Positions 35,008-43,971 of a DNA stretch of 64,000 bases are shown here, in pieces. The stretch's first letter is position 1. Every line of letters begins with the position of its first letter. The translations under genes and the position numbers were made by a program. The notes under the pieces are model-generated. The model saw nothing but the letters and a program-made list of their open reading frames with translations, made no database searches and was not told where the DNA came from. Source of the DNA: Thioclava sp. GXIMD2076 (GTDB lineage Bacteria; Pseudomonadota; Alphaproteobacteria; Rhodobacterales; Rhodobacteraceae); contig NZ_CP149933.1 of the NCBI RefSeq assembly GCF_037949795.1, positions 372,001 through 436,000 on the forward strand, in the 5' to 3' direction.

Positions 35008-35386
35008 TGCAGCCGCCCGTTCGGACGGATCGCGTCTCTGTAACAGAAAGCACCGATTGCGGCCGCCGGATCCCAGCCTCGACACGCGTTCGAAGACGCA
35101 CGGCGCGGCGCGGGCCTGCCCGTGCGCTCTCGGCAATCGCCCTCCCGCCGCGTTGCCTCGAGAATACCCAGACCGATGGGAATGCTTTTCCGCATCGCGT
35201 CTTGCTCTCGTTCTCATGGCCCGGCGCCGGGCCAGTCGCCGCCCCGCGCATACTGAACGCCGTGGCAGGGACAGCCGCGCATGTCCCATCGCAACGCGAT
35301 CATCGGGCTCAGGCGCGCGGATCCGGATGGATGCAACGGAGCCCGGGCACCTCCGTTGCCTGTGACATGGCCAAGGAGAGCGAAGG
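35008..35386. other. Intergenic region without a supportable gene
   Basis: 379 bp between LysR and the gamma-glutamyltransferase stop codon. Only short GC-rich frames cross it and none has family-like sequence. It contains an 18-bp perfect palindrome at 35217-35234 (TGGCCCGGC/GCCGGGCCA), which could be a 3' hairpin. Confidence 0.5.
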
Positions 35387-37039
35387 TCAGATATGGAAGG
35401 CGATACCTTCGCCTGCCAACCCGCCCCCCAAAGCCGAGACCGTGCCATCGGCGCGCCAACAGGCCGCCCCCGTCATCATCGCCGCGCCAAAGGCCACCAT
35501 ATTCATCCCGCCGCCGATATGAGGCACGATCTGCACCTCATGGCCCATCGCCTCGAGGGCGGGCTTGTGATGGGCGTAATCGGGCTCCAGCTCGACATGC
35601 GCGCCCTCCGTCCAGATCCGCGGCGCCTCGACCGCTTGTTGCGGGCTCATCGCGAAATCGATCATGTTGACGATGGATTGCATGGCCGAAGGGAAAATCC
35701 TGACCGCCCCCGGCAGCCCCAGCGCAAAGGCGGGCTTGCCGTCTTTCGCCACGATCATCGGTGCCATCGAGGTGGGCACCCGTTTGCACGGCGCAATCGA
35801 CAGGGCCTTGCCCGGATGGGGATCGAAATTCAGCATGTAGTTATTGGGGATGATGCCGGTTCCGGGCACCATGAAACGCGCCCCGAAGAGCCCGTTGATC
35901 GTATGGGTCGCGCAGACGATCCGCCCGTCGCGATCGGCCACGGTGATATGGGTGGTGTTCTGGCTCTCATAGGTCGGCAGATGGGTCTCTGCCCCGCCTG
36001 TCGCGCGCATACGCGCCAGACAGTCCTGCGCATAGGCTTTGGAGATCAGCTTCTCGACCGGAATATCCACGAAATCAGGGTCACCCGAGGCCGCGCGGCG
36101 ATCCTCGAAGGCGATGCGGATCGTCTCGGCCAGAAGATGCAGGCGTTCGGGATTATCGAACCCCATCCCCGCCATATCAACGGTTTCGAGCATGTTGAGC
36201 ATCTGCGCCACATGCACCCCCGACGAGGCAGGCGGCGGCGGTCCGACGATCTCAAAGCCACGATAGCTGCCTTTGATCGCGGTCCGTTCGCGCACGTCAT
36301 AGCCGGTGAGATCTTCCATCGACAGGCGGCCCTGATCACCGATCCGGTCGATCAGCGCCTGCCCCAGAGATCCCCCATGCAGCGCACCGGCCCCCTCTTT
36401 GGCAATCAGCCTGAGGCTCTCGGCATAGTCCGCCTGCACGATCTTCTGCCCCATTGTGGCGGGCCGTCCGTCCGGCAGGAAAATCGCCGAGATCACCGGA
36501 TCGAGTGCCAGATCCCCGGCATGACGGGCGATATTGGAGGCCAGATAGCTGGTAGCGGCAAACCCGCGCGCGGCATAACGGATCGCGGGCGCGATCACAT
36601 CCTCGAAGGGCAGCGCACCATGGGCGTCATGCATTCTGCACCAGCCCAGGAGATTGCCGGGACTGGCAACCGAGGAAGGCCCGATCATATTACGCCGATC
36701 CTTTGTCTGCATGTAATCGGGCAGGCTATCGGAGACCGGCTCATACATGTCGGGCGTGGCCGCCGCAGGCGCCTGCGAGAGGCAATCATAGATCTGGTGG
36801 CCGTCCTCGGGCGTATAGAGATGGGCCACCCCGCCCCCCGCAATCCCCACCATCATCGGTTCGACCACGGTCAGCGCCAGAAGGGCCGCCATTGCAGCAT
36901 CCACCGCATTCCCGCCCGAGGCCAACATCTCGTGGCCCGCCACGGAGCCCAGCGGATGGTTGGTCACCACCATGCCCTGCGTGCTTTGGGCGGGAGTCTT
37001 GCGACAGATGAACGGCAGGGAAAGGCTCTGGACGGACAT
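35387..37039 (-). CDS. Gamma-glutamyltransferase-family Ntn hydrolase, cytoplasmic type
   Basis: 550 residues from the ATG at 37039. GGT-family motifs are ASGGNAVDAAMAALLALTVVEP near the N-terminus, the self-processing site NTTHITVADRDG with nucleophile Thr362, and PTSMAPMIVAKDGKPAFALGLPG. Cleavage before Thr362 should give large and small subunits. Unlike typical periplasmic GGT there is no signal peptide (MSVQSLSLPFICRK), as in YwrD-like and acylase-like members, so it probably acts in the cytoplasm. It hydrolyses or transfers gamma-glutamyl or other acyl groups; the true substrate is uncertain. It appears to be a single gene. Confidence 0.87.
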   Translation of the reverse strand: MSVQSLSLPFICRKTPAQSTQGMVVTNHPLGSVAGHEMLASGGNAVDAAMAALLALTVVEPMMVGIAGGGVAHLYTPEDGHQIYDCLSQAPAAATPDMYEPVSDSLPDYMQTKDRRNMIGPSSVASPGNLLGWCRMHDAHGALPFEDVIAPAIRYAARGFAATSYLASNIARHAGDLALDPVISAIFLPDGRPATMGQKIVQADYAESLRLIAKEGAGALHGGSLGQALIDRIGDQGRLSMEDLTGYDVRERTAIKGSYRGFEIVGPPPPASSGVHVAQMLNMLETVDMAGMGFDNPERLHLLAETIRIAFEDRRAASGDPDFVDIPVEKLISKAYAQDCLARMRATGGAETHLPTYESQNTTHITVADRDGRIVCATHTINGLFGARFMVPGTGIIPNNYMLNFDPHPGKALSIAPCKRVPTSMAPMIVAKDGKPAFALGLPGAVRIFPSAMQSIVNMIDFAMSPQQAVEAPRIWTEGAHVELEPDYAHHKPALEAMGHEVQIVPHIGGGMNMVAFGAAMMTGAACWRADGTVSALGGGLAGEGIAFHI

Positions 37040-37341
37040 ATCGGGTCTCTTTTCGGGTAGTCGCGGTGAGGCAGGCAACAGGCGGAGGATAGGCAGCGCG
37101 CCGCATATCGACTGAAATTCCGCGCAGACGGCTGCTTGGGTGAAGATTCCTTCCCCCAGCCTAATGCGTCATTCCCTGGACAAAAGCGGGAAATGCCGAT
37201 TTGCGGCAATCCGCACAGACAGGGGCCCTGCGATGCCAGGAATTAGGCACTAGGAATTAGGCATGTGTCTGTGTCTTCTGCACGTCCATGCAAAACAGGG
37301 CCCGAAAACGGGCCCTGTCCTCACGTCATACACGCCGGATT
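37040..37341. other. Intergenic region between ggt-like gene and mqo
   Basis: 302 bp holding the upstream region of the ggt-like gene, a tandem 12-bp direct repeat (AGGAATTAGGCA at 37238-37249 and 37252-37263) and the mqo terminator. No gene is seen. Confidence 0.55.
37295..37318 (-). terminator. Rho-independent terminator of mqo
   Basis: ACAGGGCCCG, loop of four, CGGGCCCTGT, followed on the minus strand by TTTTG. It lies 24 bp beyond the mqo stop. Confidence 0.92.
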
Positions 37342-38922
37342 TTACGCGGCTTCGGTTTTCAGCGTTGCCTCGGGCGAGAGCAGGAACTGGTCGATGAAGC
37401 TACGGATATCTTCGACAGGCGCATCGAGCAGCTCCAGCACCTTGCCCGTTTCCGCCCATTCGCTGGCAATCAGATCCGGGTTTTCCTGCAGGGACTGCCC
37501 GTAGCTCGGAACGATCTCGCGCAGCTTGGCCTGCCAAGTCTCGCTCGCAACCCGCTCGGGGAAGACCTGATCGAGCAGTTTGAGCATGATCGGCGCGGCG
37601 GTCGAGGCCCCCGGCGAGGCGCCCAGAAGCGCCGCGATCGAGCGGTCCTCGCAGGCCACGATTTCGGTGCCCAGCTTCAGCTGGCCGCCATTCTCGGGGT
37701 CTTTCTTGATGATCTGCACCCGCTGACCGGCCTGCCACAGGCGCCAGTCCTCGTCACGCGCCTGCGGGAAATAGGCCCGCAGCGCCTTCATCCGGTCCTT
37801 GTCCGACAGCATCAGCTGACCAGCCAGATATTCCACCAGATTGAAGTTATGCACACCGACCTGCATCATCGGCACGAGATTGCGGCGGGTGATGGTCGAG
37901 GGCAGATCCCAGAACGACCCTTCCTTCAGGAATTTCGTCGAGAAGGTCGCGAAGGGGCCGAACAGCAGCATGTCCTTGCCGTCGATCACGCGGCGGTCGA
38001 GATGGGGCACCGACATCGGCGGAGCGCCGGTCGAGGCTTTACCATAGACCTTAACATTATGCCTGTTCACGACCTCGGGGTTCTCGCAGACGAGGAACGA
38101 GCCGCCCACGGGGAAGCCCGCATATTGGCGCGCTTCGGGAATGCCCGACATCTGCAAGAGCGGCAGCGCACCGCCCCCTGCCCCGAGAAACACGAATTTC
38201 GCATCCACGATCTGTTTGTCACCACCGCGCGAGTTGGTGCAGACCACACGCCAGCCACCATCGGGGCGACGGTGAACACCGGTTACGGTCCGGCCGGTCT
38301 TGAGCTGGAAGCGCGGGCTGCTGGCGAGGAAGCGGATATACTGGCGGGTGATCTCGCCGTAATCCACATCGGTGCCCTGCGGGGCCCAGGTCGCGGCGAC
38401 CTGCTCGTCGGGATCGAGGCCCTCGGTCATCAACGGCGACCATTTGGCGATCTCGGCATGATCGGTCGAGAATTTCATTCCCGCGAAAAGCGGGCTGCGG
38501 ATCAGCGCCTCGTAGCGCTTGCGCAGGAAGCTGACATTCTTCTCGCCCCAGACAAAACTCATATGGGGGGTGCGGTTGATGAAGGAGCGCGGATTGCTTA
38601 GCACGCCCTGACGGACCTGGTGAGCCCAGAACTGGCGCGAAATCTGGAACTGCTCGTTGATCGAGAGCGCCTTGTCGATATTGATCGACCCGTCCTCTGC
38701 CTCCGGCGTGTAATTCAGCTCGCATAGCGCCGAATGGCCCGTGCCTGCATTGTTCCAGCCGTTGGAGCTTTCGGATGCGACCTCATCAAGACGCTCGGTC
38801 AGTTCAATTGTCCATTCGGGCTCCAGCTCATGCAGCAAAACGCCAAGCGTCGCGCTCATGATACCGCCGCCAACAAGGAGTACGTCGACCGAACGGTCTG
38901 CGGTTTTGTTTTTGAAATCCAT
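37342..38922 (-). CDS. mqo: Malate:quinone oxidoreductase
   Basis: 526 residues, typical of Mqo. The FAD-binding N-terminus is [23 protein letters not shown], with the family blocks [22 protein letters not shown] and [16 protein letters not shown]. It oxidises malate to oxaloacetate and passes electrons to the quinone pool at the inner membrane, as a peripheral membrane flavoprotein without membrane helices. It is a single gene with its own terminator. It is the one clearly central-metabolism gene in this stretch. Confidence 0.95.
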   Translation of the reverse strand: MDFKNKTADRSVDVLLVGGGIMSATLGVLLHELEPEWTIELTERLDEVASESSNGWNNAGTGHSALCELNYTPEAEDGSINIDKALSINEQFQISRQFWAHQVRQGVLSNPRSFINRTPHMSFVWGEKNVSFLRKRYEALIRSPLFAGMKFSTDHAEIAKWSPLMTEGLDPDEQVAATWAPQGTDVDYGEITRQYIRFLASSPRFQLKTGRTVTGVHRRPDGGWRVVCTNSRGGDKQIVDAKFVFLGAGGGALPLLQMSGIPEARQYAGFPVGGSFLVCENPEVVNRHNVKVYGKASTGAPPMSVPHLDRRVIDGKDMLLFGPFATFSTKFLKEGSFWDLPSTITRRNLVPMMQVGVHNFNLVEYLAGQLMLSDKDRMKALRAYFPQARDEDWRLWQAGQRVQIIKKDPENGGQLKLGTEIVACEDRSIAALLGASPGASTAAPIMLKLLDQVFPERVASETWQAKLREIVPSYGQSLQENPDLIASEWAETGKVLELLDAPVEDIRSFIDQFLLSPEATLKTEAA

Positions 38923-39508
38923 GATGACCGCCCCCTTCGCGGATCTATAGCGGCGAACCTAGGAATTTAGCGGAAGGATGCAACCGCCGCGTTGCAGCAT
39001 CACGCAAAAGGGAGCGAGCGAACAAAAATGTGAGGGAACGCAAGGACTTGACCTTAAAGCTATGTGATATCTACATTTTATTTAGTAATTACCACGCGAC
39101 ATAGGGGCAAAGAGCGATGCAAAACGCATCAATGCTGCAGGGCAGCCATGCGCTCAGGGGGTAGCTCTCAACCCAAACTAGCACTGCGGCAGGGTGTCGC
39201 ACTCGCGGATGTGACCGCTAACGCGAGGCCGATTATTAAACTGGTCTGAAAAACTAACCAGCAAAGATGGTTCATGGACGAATCAAACCGGAGAGGCAGA
39301 GATGCAGCCAGCGCGCAGGTCATTCAATGGAACAGATTGTCGCATGCAATTGCATACCGAAACTTCGGGTGCAGGCCGGCGATTGTCAATGCGCACCGCT
39401 GCCCCGACAGACCTCCCGCCCCACTCGATGGTCGGGATTTCGGACCGGCATCCCACGGCGCACGGGCGCGCCCTGTTGCCCGCCGGTGCCGCGCGCATGC
39501 CAAAAGCC
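38923..39508. other. Long intergenic region upstream of mqo
   Basis: 586 bp with no recognisable gene. The part at 39040-39130 is clearly more AT-rich than its surroundings, and a weak inverted repeat CTGGT/ACCAG is at 39241-39261. It should contain the mqo promoter. From 39280 to 39508 the composition is coding-like, but I see no known protein family in any frame; a decayed gene is possible. Confidence 0.5.
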
Positions 39509-40408
39509 CTAACCTGCCCGCAACCTGTCGACGAGGAAGTCCACAAAGACCCGCACCCGCGCAGGTAGTGTCGGACCACCGAGAAACAGCGCGTGCACGT
39601 GATGGGTTTCGGGCACCGGATAGTCCTGCAGGATTTCGCATAACCGCCCCTCGGCCAGATCCTCCTCGACCGCAAAGCGCGCCACCCGCGCCACACCCAG
39701 GCCCGAGACCGCCAGCATCCCCAGAGCCTCGCCGCTATTGACGCGGAACTTGCCGCCGACCTGTATGATCCGAGGCCCTTCTGGTGTATCGAAAGCCCAC
39801 CGCGCACGCCCCGGATCGAAGCTGAACAGAAGACAGTCATGCTGGCGCAGGTCATCCGGATGGCGCGGAGTGCCACGCGTCGCGATATAAGCGGGGGCCG
39901 CGACGGTAATCATCGGCTCGTCCGCCAGCTTGCGCGCGATCAGCAAACTGTCGGACAGCTTCCCGAAGCGGATCGCCACATCTGTCCGTCCCGTCGCAGG
40001 GTCCTCGAGCAGATCGGTCAGCGTCATATCGAGCCGGATCGCAGGATAGATCCGCGAGAATTCGCCAAGGAGCGGGACGATCTTGAGGCGCCCGTGTGAG
40101 ACCGCCGCCGAGACGCGTAACAGCCCCGAGGGGCCCTGCCCCGCGCCCAGTTGCTCTTCGGCCTGATCCACCGCGCTCAGGATGCGCCGCGCCGAATACG
40201 CGAAAGCCTCGCCCTCGGATGTCAGCCGGAGGGCGCGGGTCGAGCGGATGAGCAATCTCACCGCCAGCCGCGCCTCGAGCCGGTCGATCGTGCGGGACGC
40301 GCCCGAGGCCGTCAGCGCGAGCACCTGCGCCGCGGCGGAGAAGCTGCCTTCATCAAGCACCGTGATGAAAACCTCCATCTCGCGAAGGCGGTCCGGTAAA
40401 GGTGCCAT
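39509..40408 (-). CDS. LysR-family regulator (CrgA/AaeR-like)
   Basis: 299 residues; the helix-turn-helix region is EMEVFITVLDEGSFSAAAQVLALTASGASRTIDRLEARL and a LysR effector domain follows (DVAIRFGKLSDSLLIARKL). It is divergent from an MFS efflux gene (103 bp between starts), the common arrangement of a LysR that controls its neighbouring exporter. The ligand is unknown. Confidence 0.87.
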   Translation of the reverse strand: MAPLPDRLREMEVFITVLDEGSFSAAAQVLALTASGASRTIDRLEARLAVRLLIRSTRALRLTSEGEAFAYSARRILSAVDQAEEQLGAGQGPSGLLRVSAAVSHGRLKIVPLLGEFSRIYPAIRLDMTLTDLLEDPATGRTDVAIRFGKLSDSLLIARKLADEPMITVAAPAYIATRGTPRHPDDLRQHDCLLFSFDPGRARWAFDTPEGPRIIQVGGKFRVNSGEALGMLAVSGLGVARVARFAVEEDLAEGRLCEILQDYPVPETHHVHALFLGGPTLPARVRVFVDFLVDRLRAG

Positions 40409-40511
40409 CTTTGCCTCCCGGGCAAAAAAGAGTTGCGATCAGGCAACCTACCCCCCGTCTCCGTTCCCGTCCAGTCTGCGGGCTGTTCTTTCCAAAACCA
40501 GGAGACGGGCC

Positions 40512-41672
40512 ATGCGGTTCAATCCGGCGCTCGCAGCGCTAACTCTCGGGTCTTTTGCCATCGGGCTGACCGAATTCTCGCCGATGGGGCTCCTCCCCAC
40601 CATCGCCGATGACCTGAATGTCGACATTCCCTCCGCCGGCCTCATTGTGACGGCTTATGCGTTCGGCGTTATGGTCTTTGCCCCCGCAGTCACATTGGCG
40701 GCGGCGGGCATGGCGCGGAACCGGCTGCTGATCCTGCTGGCGCTGGTGTTGGCGGTCGGAAACCTTCTGGCCGCCGCAGCCCCCGATTACAGCATCATTC
40801 TCGGCGCGAGGGTGATCACCGCCCTATGTCAGGGCACGTTCTTCGGCGTCGGTTCGCTGGTTGCGGCAAGCCTCGTGGCTCCCGACCGTCAGGCGGGTGC
40901 GGTCGCAGCGGTCTTTATGGGGCTGACAGTCGCCAATGTGGCAGGTGTGCCCGCGATGACGTGGCTGGGCGAGGCTACCAGCTGGCGCCTGCCGTTCGTG
41001 TTGATTTCCGGCCTTGGCGTGCTGACAGCGTTGGCGCTCCTGAAGGCGCTCCCGCATCTGCCCGCTCCGAGAGGCGGTAGCCCCAAAGCGGAGCTGGCCG
41101 TCATGATGCGCCGCCCCGTTCTGGCCGCCCTCGGGCTTACGGTGCTGACCTCCACCCGACAGTTCACTGTCTTCACCTATGTCGCCCCCATGCTGCAGAA
41201 TACGCTGGGAGCGTCGGCAGGCCTGATCACGCTGGCGCTTGTCATCGTGGGGCTCGGCATGACGGTCGGCAACCATCTTGGCGGCATCGCGGCCGATCGC
41301 TCGCTCAGGGTCACCCTGATCTCGGTACTGGTCGCCCTGATCGCCCTTCTGGCAGCGCTGAGCCTGCTGAGCCAACATCTGATTACCGTGCTTGTCCTTC
41401 TCTTCATCTGGGGCGGCCTGTGTTTCGCGCTGGTGCCCACAATGCAGATGCGCGTGATGACGGCCGCCGCGGATGCTCCCAGCCTTGCCTCATCGGTTAA
41501 TATCGGCGCGTTCAACCTCGGCAACGGGCTTGGTGCTCTGGTAGGGGCGGCTGTGCTGCGGATGGGCTTCGACTATCCGGTCATTCCGCTGGCAAGCGCC
41601 ATCGTCTTTGCCCTGCCCCTCGTGCTTGTCCTGACAAAACGCCAACCGAGCGGTGCGCCCGCCTCCGCCTGA
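40512..41672 (+). CDS. MFS transporter (AraJ/YdhP-like drug or sugar efflux)
   Basis: 386 residues from the ATG at 40512, with AGGAGA upstream; the longer frame runs back into the LysR gene. About 12 membrane helices. The N-terminal LTLGSFAIGLTEFSPMGLLPTIADDL is characteristic of the AraJ/YdhP/YdeA 12-TM efflux group. Motif-like segments include GARVITALCQGTFFGVGSLVAASLV. It is an inner-membrane proton antiporter of unknown substrate, probably controlled by the divergent LysR. Confidence 0.88.
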   Translation: MRFNPALAALTLGSFAIGLTEFSPMGLLPTIADDLNVDIPSAGLIVTAYAFGVMVFAPAVTLAAAGMARNRLLILLALVLAVGNLLAAAAPDYSIILGARVITALCQGTFFGVGSLVAASLVAPDRQAGAVAAVFMGLTVANVAGVPAMTWLGEATSWRLPFVLISGLGVLTALALLKALPHLPAPRGGSPKAELAVMMRRPVLAALGLTVLTSTRQFTVFTYVAPMLQNTLGASAGLITLALVIVGLGMTVGNHLGGIAADRSLRVTLISVLVALIALLAALSLLSQHLITVLVLLFIWGGLCFALVPTMQMRVMTAAADAPSLASSVNIGAFNLGNGLGALVGAAVLRMGFDYPVIPLASAIVFALPLVLVLTKRQPSGAPASA

Positions 41673-41791
41673 ACAGAGCCATCCCTCCCAGAGGGACGGT
41701 CATACATGCGGGACCATCAGCCTTGCGGGCCACCCCTCAGCCGCGCGCATCGGAGGGTTTTTCAGCGCCCGACGCCCGCGCAAACGCGACC

Positions 41792-42730
41792 TTAGCAACG
41801 GGTGAGCAACTGGCTGGGCGTAATATTGAATTCCTTCTTGAAGGCGCGCGCGAAATGCGAACTGTCCTTGAAGCCGAAGCGGAAGGCCGCTTCGGTGACC
41901 TGCCGGACCGACCCGTCCGACATCGCACGGTAGCTCGCCGCAAGGCGCTGCGACCAGACCCAGCGCATGACCGTTGTGCCCTCGGATGCAAAAAGCCGGT
42001 TCAGAGTGCGCGGCGAGATGCCATTGGCCATGGCAATACCGACAACCGATAGATCGCTGTCGTCCAGCTGGCCCATCAGCTCGCGCTTGATCCGGCTCAG
42101 CATCGCGGCCTGCCCTGCAGTCGGGCGGCTCTGGTCCTCGTGCAGATCCCTCACCGCAAGCGAGAGAATATCCAGGATCGGCCCCTCCGCCTCGCGGCAT
42201 TTCTGCGCATCCGGTAGATCCGTCAGGTCGTTGACATTCAGCATCAGCCCCGCCGCCAGCCGCGCAAGGGGGTTCTGCCCGTCCAGATGGATGGCGAATT
42301 GCCGGTCCGCATCCTTGATCCTGCTGGTCATCAGCGGGCGCGGAATGCGCAAGGTGATCGTCCGCGCATCTTTCGGAAAGCGGATCGAATAGATCTGGTC
42401 GGTGTCATAGACCACGATATCGTTGGCCTTGAATTCGAAAGCGCTGGTGTTGTTGACAAAAGATCCACCGCTATCCAGAGCCAGCACGCAGAAGAAATCA
42501 TCATGTGCGGAATGGCGCATCTCGTTGACGCCGTGGCTATAGGCGATCGGCGAGAATTTCGTATCCGAGAATTGCAGCCCGCCCCAATCGTTGATCTTCA
42601 TCCAGCCACGGAACCCATCCGCGCCCTCGAAAGGTGAAACGACCGCCACATGATGCTGGCTGATCATGTTCTGCCAGTAGTCGAACTTGTCGCCGGTCAA
42701 GCAATCATCGGTCTGGAAAATAAAGCTCAT
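41792..42730 (-). CDS. AraC-family regulator (AraC_binding_2/FeaR-like)
   Basis: 312 residues from the ATG at 42730 with AAAGG five bases upstream; an in-frame GTG two codons earlier lacks proper spacing. The N-terminal ~190 residues form the sensor domain seen in FeaR-type regulators (NDIVVYDTDQIYSIRFP). The C-terminal HTH pair contains LSVVGIAMANGISPRTLNRLF and VTEAAFRFGFKDSSHFARAFKKEF. It has the same architecture as the regulator at 54325 (both contain R-W-x-WSQRL), suggesting two paralogous amide/amine-type sensors in this window. Its target is unclear; it lies downstream of the hydroxyacid dehydrogenase. Confidence 0.85.
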   Translation of the reverse strand: MSFIFQTDDCLTGDKFDYWQNMISQHHVAVVSPFEGADGFRGWMKINDWGGLQFSDTKFSPIAYSHGVNEMRHSAHDDFFCVLALDSGGSFVNNTSAFEFKANDIVVYDTDQIYSIRFPKDARTITLRIPRPLMTSRIKDADRQFAIHLDGQNPLARLAAGLMLNVNDLTDLPDAQKCREAEGPILDILSLAVRDLHEDQSRPTAGQAAMLSRIKRELMGQLDDSDLSVVGIAMANGISPRTLNRLFASEGTTVMRWVWSQRLAASYRAMSDGSVRQVTEAAFRFGFKDSSHFARAFKKEFNITPSQLLTRC

Positions 42731-42853
42731 ATCCACCTTTCCTGTGAAGCGCGGCCCGCGGTCGGAAAACCGCTCGAAGAGCCTCGAACATGCGGCCTTC
42801 CCATCCGCATCGTGCCAAAGAAACGGGCGCTTGAGAGGATGTCTTTATGTAAA

Positions 42854-42875
42854 TCCGGCCCTCCAAGGGGCCGGA
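42854..42875 (-). terminator. Probable terminator downstream of the hydroxyacid dehydrogenase
   Basis: TCCGGCCC and GGGCCGGA form an 8-bp perfect stem with a 6-base loop, followed on the minus strand by TTTACAT. It lies 110 bp beyond the dehydrogenase stop and ahead of the AraC gene. Confidence 0.65.
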
Positions 42876-42984
42876 AACAGGGCGAGCGCCGAAGAAATAG
42901 CAGTTACTGGGATTGTGCCCGAAAATAAGGCACCCTTTGAACAATCAGCGGCACCGCAATGGCCACGGATTCGCGAAACAGACC

Positions 42985-43923
42985 CTAGACAGGGCAAGTC
43001 TCGCGCAGCCAAAGTTCAATCTTTTGAACCATCTGGCCGTAGAATAGCCGGTAGGTATCTTCGGTCACAAAACCGATATGCGGAGTGGCAACCACATTCG
43101 GCAGGGTCCGGAACGGATGATCGATCGCAAGCGGCTCATGATCGAACGTATCGAGCCCCGCCCCACCGATCCGCTCCGCCTTCAAGGCCGCGATCAGGGC
43201 TGCCTCATCCACCAGAGGACCGCGCGAGGCGTTGATCAGCCATGCCGTCTCCTTCATCAGCGCAAGCTCGCCCGCCCCGATCATGTGATGGCTCCGCGCG
43301 CTAAGCTTCATATGGACGGAGATGATATCCGACGTGGCAAAAAGGGTTTCCTTGTCAACGGCCTGAACCCCGAATTCCGCAGCATGGGCCGGATCGAGGT
43401 TCTGGCTCCACGCGATGACCTCCATCCCGAAGGCCTGCCCGACCTTGGCCACCGCCTTGCCGAAATTCCCCAGACCCACGATACCCAACCGGCGGCCATG
43501 GATATCCTGCCCGATATGTTCCTGCCAGCGGCCTGCACGCAGGTTGTTGATTTCCTGCGGCAGACGACGTGTGGCGGCAAGGATCAGGCCCCAGGTCAGT
43601 TCGGTCGTGCCATATAGCAGATAGTCGGTATGGGTCAGGGTAATGCCGCGCGCTGCAGCCGCCTCCGCATCGATCGCGGCATTGGCCGCCGAATTCGATG
43701 CGATGAACCGCAGCTTCGGTAGTGCTGCCAGAAGTTCCGCATCAAACACCGTGCGCTCGCGCATCACACAGATGATATCGAAGGGCCGGAGCCGTTCGAT
43801 GAGGGCCGCGCGATCCTCCAGATGATCGGTGAATATAGTGATTTCGGCCTGGGCGCGGATTGTGGACCAATCGGCCATCGTCAAAGCAACCGACTGGTAA
43901 TCATCAAGAATGGCCAGCTTCAT
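42985..43923 (-). CDS. D-2-hydroxyacid dehydrogenase family protein
   Basis: 312 residues from the ATG at 43923, where AAGGA has a 6-base spacer (three alternative ATG/Met positions lie within 15 bp). The NAD-binding region is GRRLGIVGLGNFGKAVAKVGQAFGM; the catalytic Arg is in INASRGPLVDE, Glu in FDHEPL and His in ATPHIGF. It is close to the SerA/phosphoglycerate-dehydrogenase-like group. It starts 48 bp after hyuB but behind a terminator-like hairpin, so it may be only partly co-transcribed. It probably reduces or oxidises a 2-keto/2-hydroxy acid made by the ring-opening pathway. Confidence 0.87.
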   Translation of the reverse strand: MKLAILDDYQSVALTMADWSTIRAQAEITIFTDHLEDRAALIERLRPFDIICVMRERTVFDAELLAALPKLRFIASNSAANAAIDAEAAAARGITLTHTDYLLYGTTELTWGLILAATRRLPQEINNLRAGRWQEHIGQDIHGRRLGIVGLGNFGKAVAKVGQAFGMEVIAWSQNLDPAHAAEFGVQAVDKETLFATSDIISVHMKLSARSHHMIGAGELALMKETAWLINASRGPLVDEAALIAALKAERIGGAGLDTFDHEPLAIDHPFRTLPNVVATPHIGFVTEDTYRLFYGQMVQKIELWLRETCPV

Positions 43924-43943
43924 CATTTGTCCTTGCATAAAGA

Positions 43944-43965
43944 AGGGGCGGCCTGCGCCGCCCCT
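43944..43965 (-). terminator. Terminator-like hairpin after hyuB
   Basis: AGGGGCGGC, loop of four, GCCGCCCCT, followed on the minus strand by TCTTTATG. It lies 7 bp after the hyuB stop and overlaps the leader of the dehydrogenase gene. Confidence 0.75.
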
Positions 43966-43971
43966 GTTGGG

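Noticed and set aside
35217..35234. 18-bp GC-only palindrome as a possible regulatory site
   Set aside because: Perfect, but made only of a GC-rich tract, far from any start codon on a plausible strand; recorded as part of the gap, not as an operator.
34511..35251. Minus-strand frame of 246 codons covering the gap after LysR
   Set aside because: Mostly antisense to LysR, with no recognisable motif in the part that covers the gap.
39283..39876. Minus-strand frame of 197 codons running into the gap downstream of the LysR gene
   Set aside because: The part inside LysR is a frame-shifted shadow and the remainder shows no family resemblance; a decayed gene cannot be excluded but is not supported.
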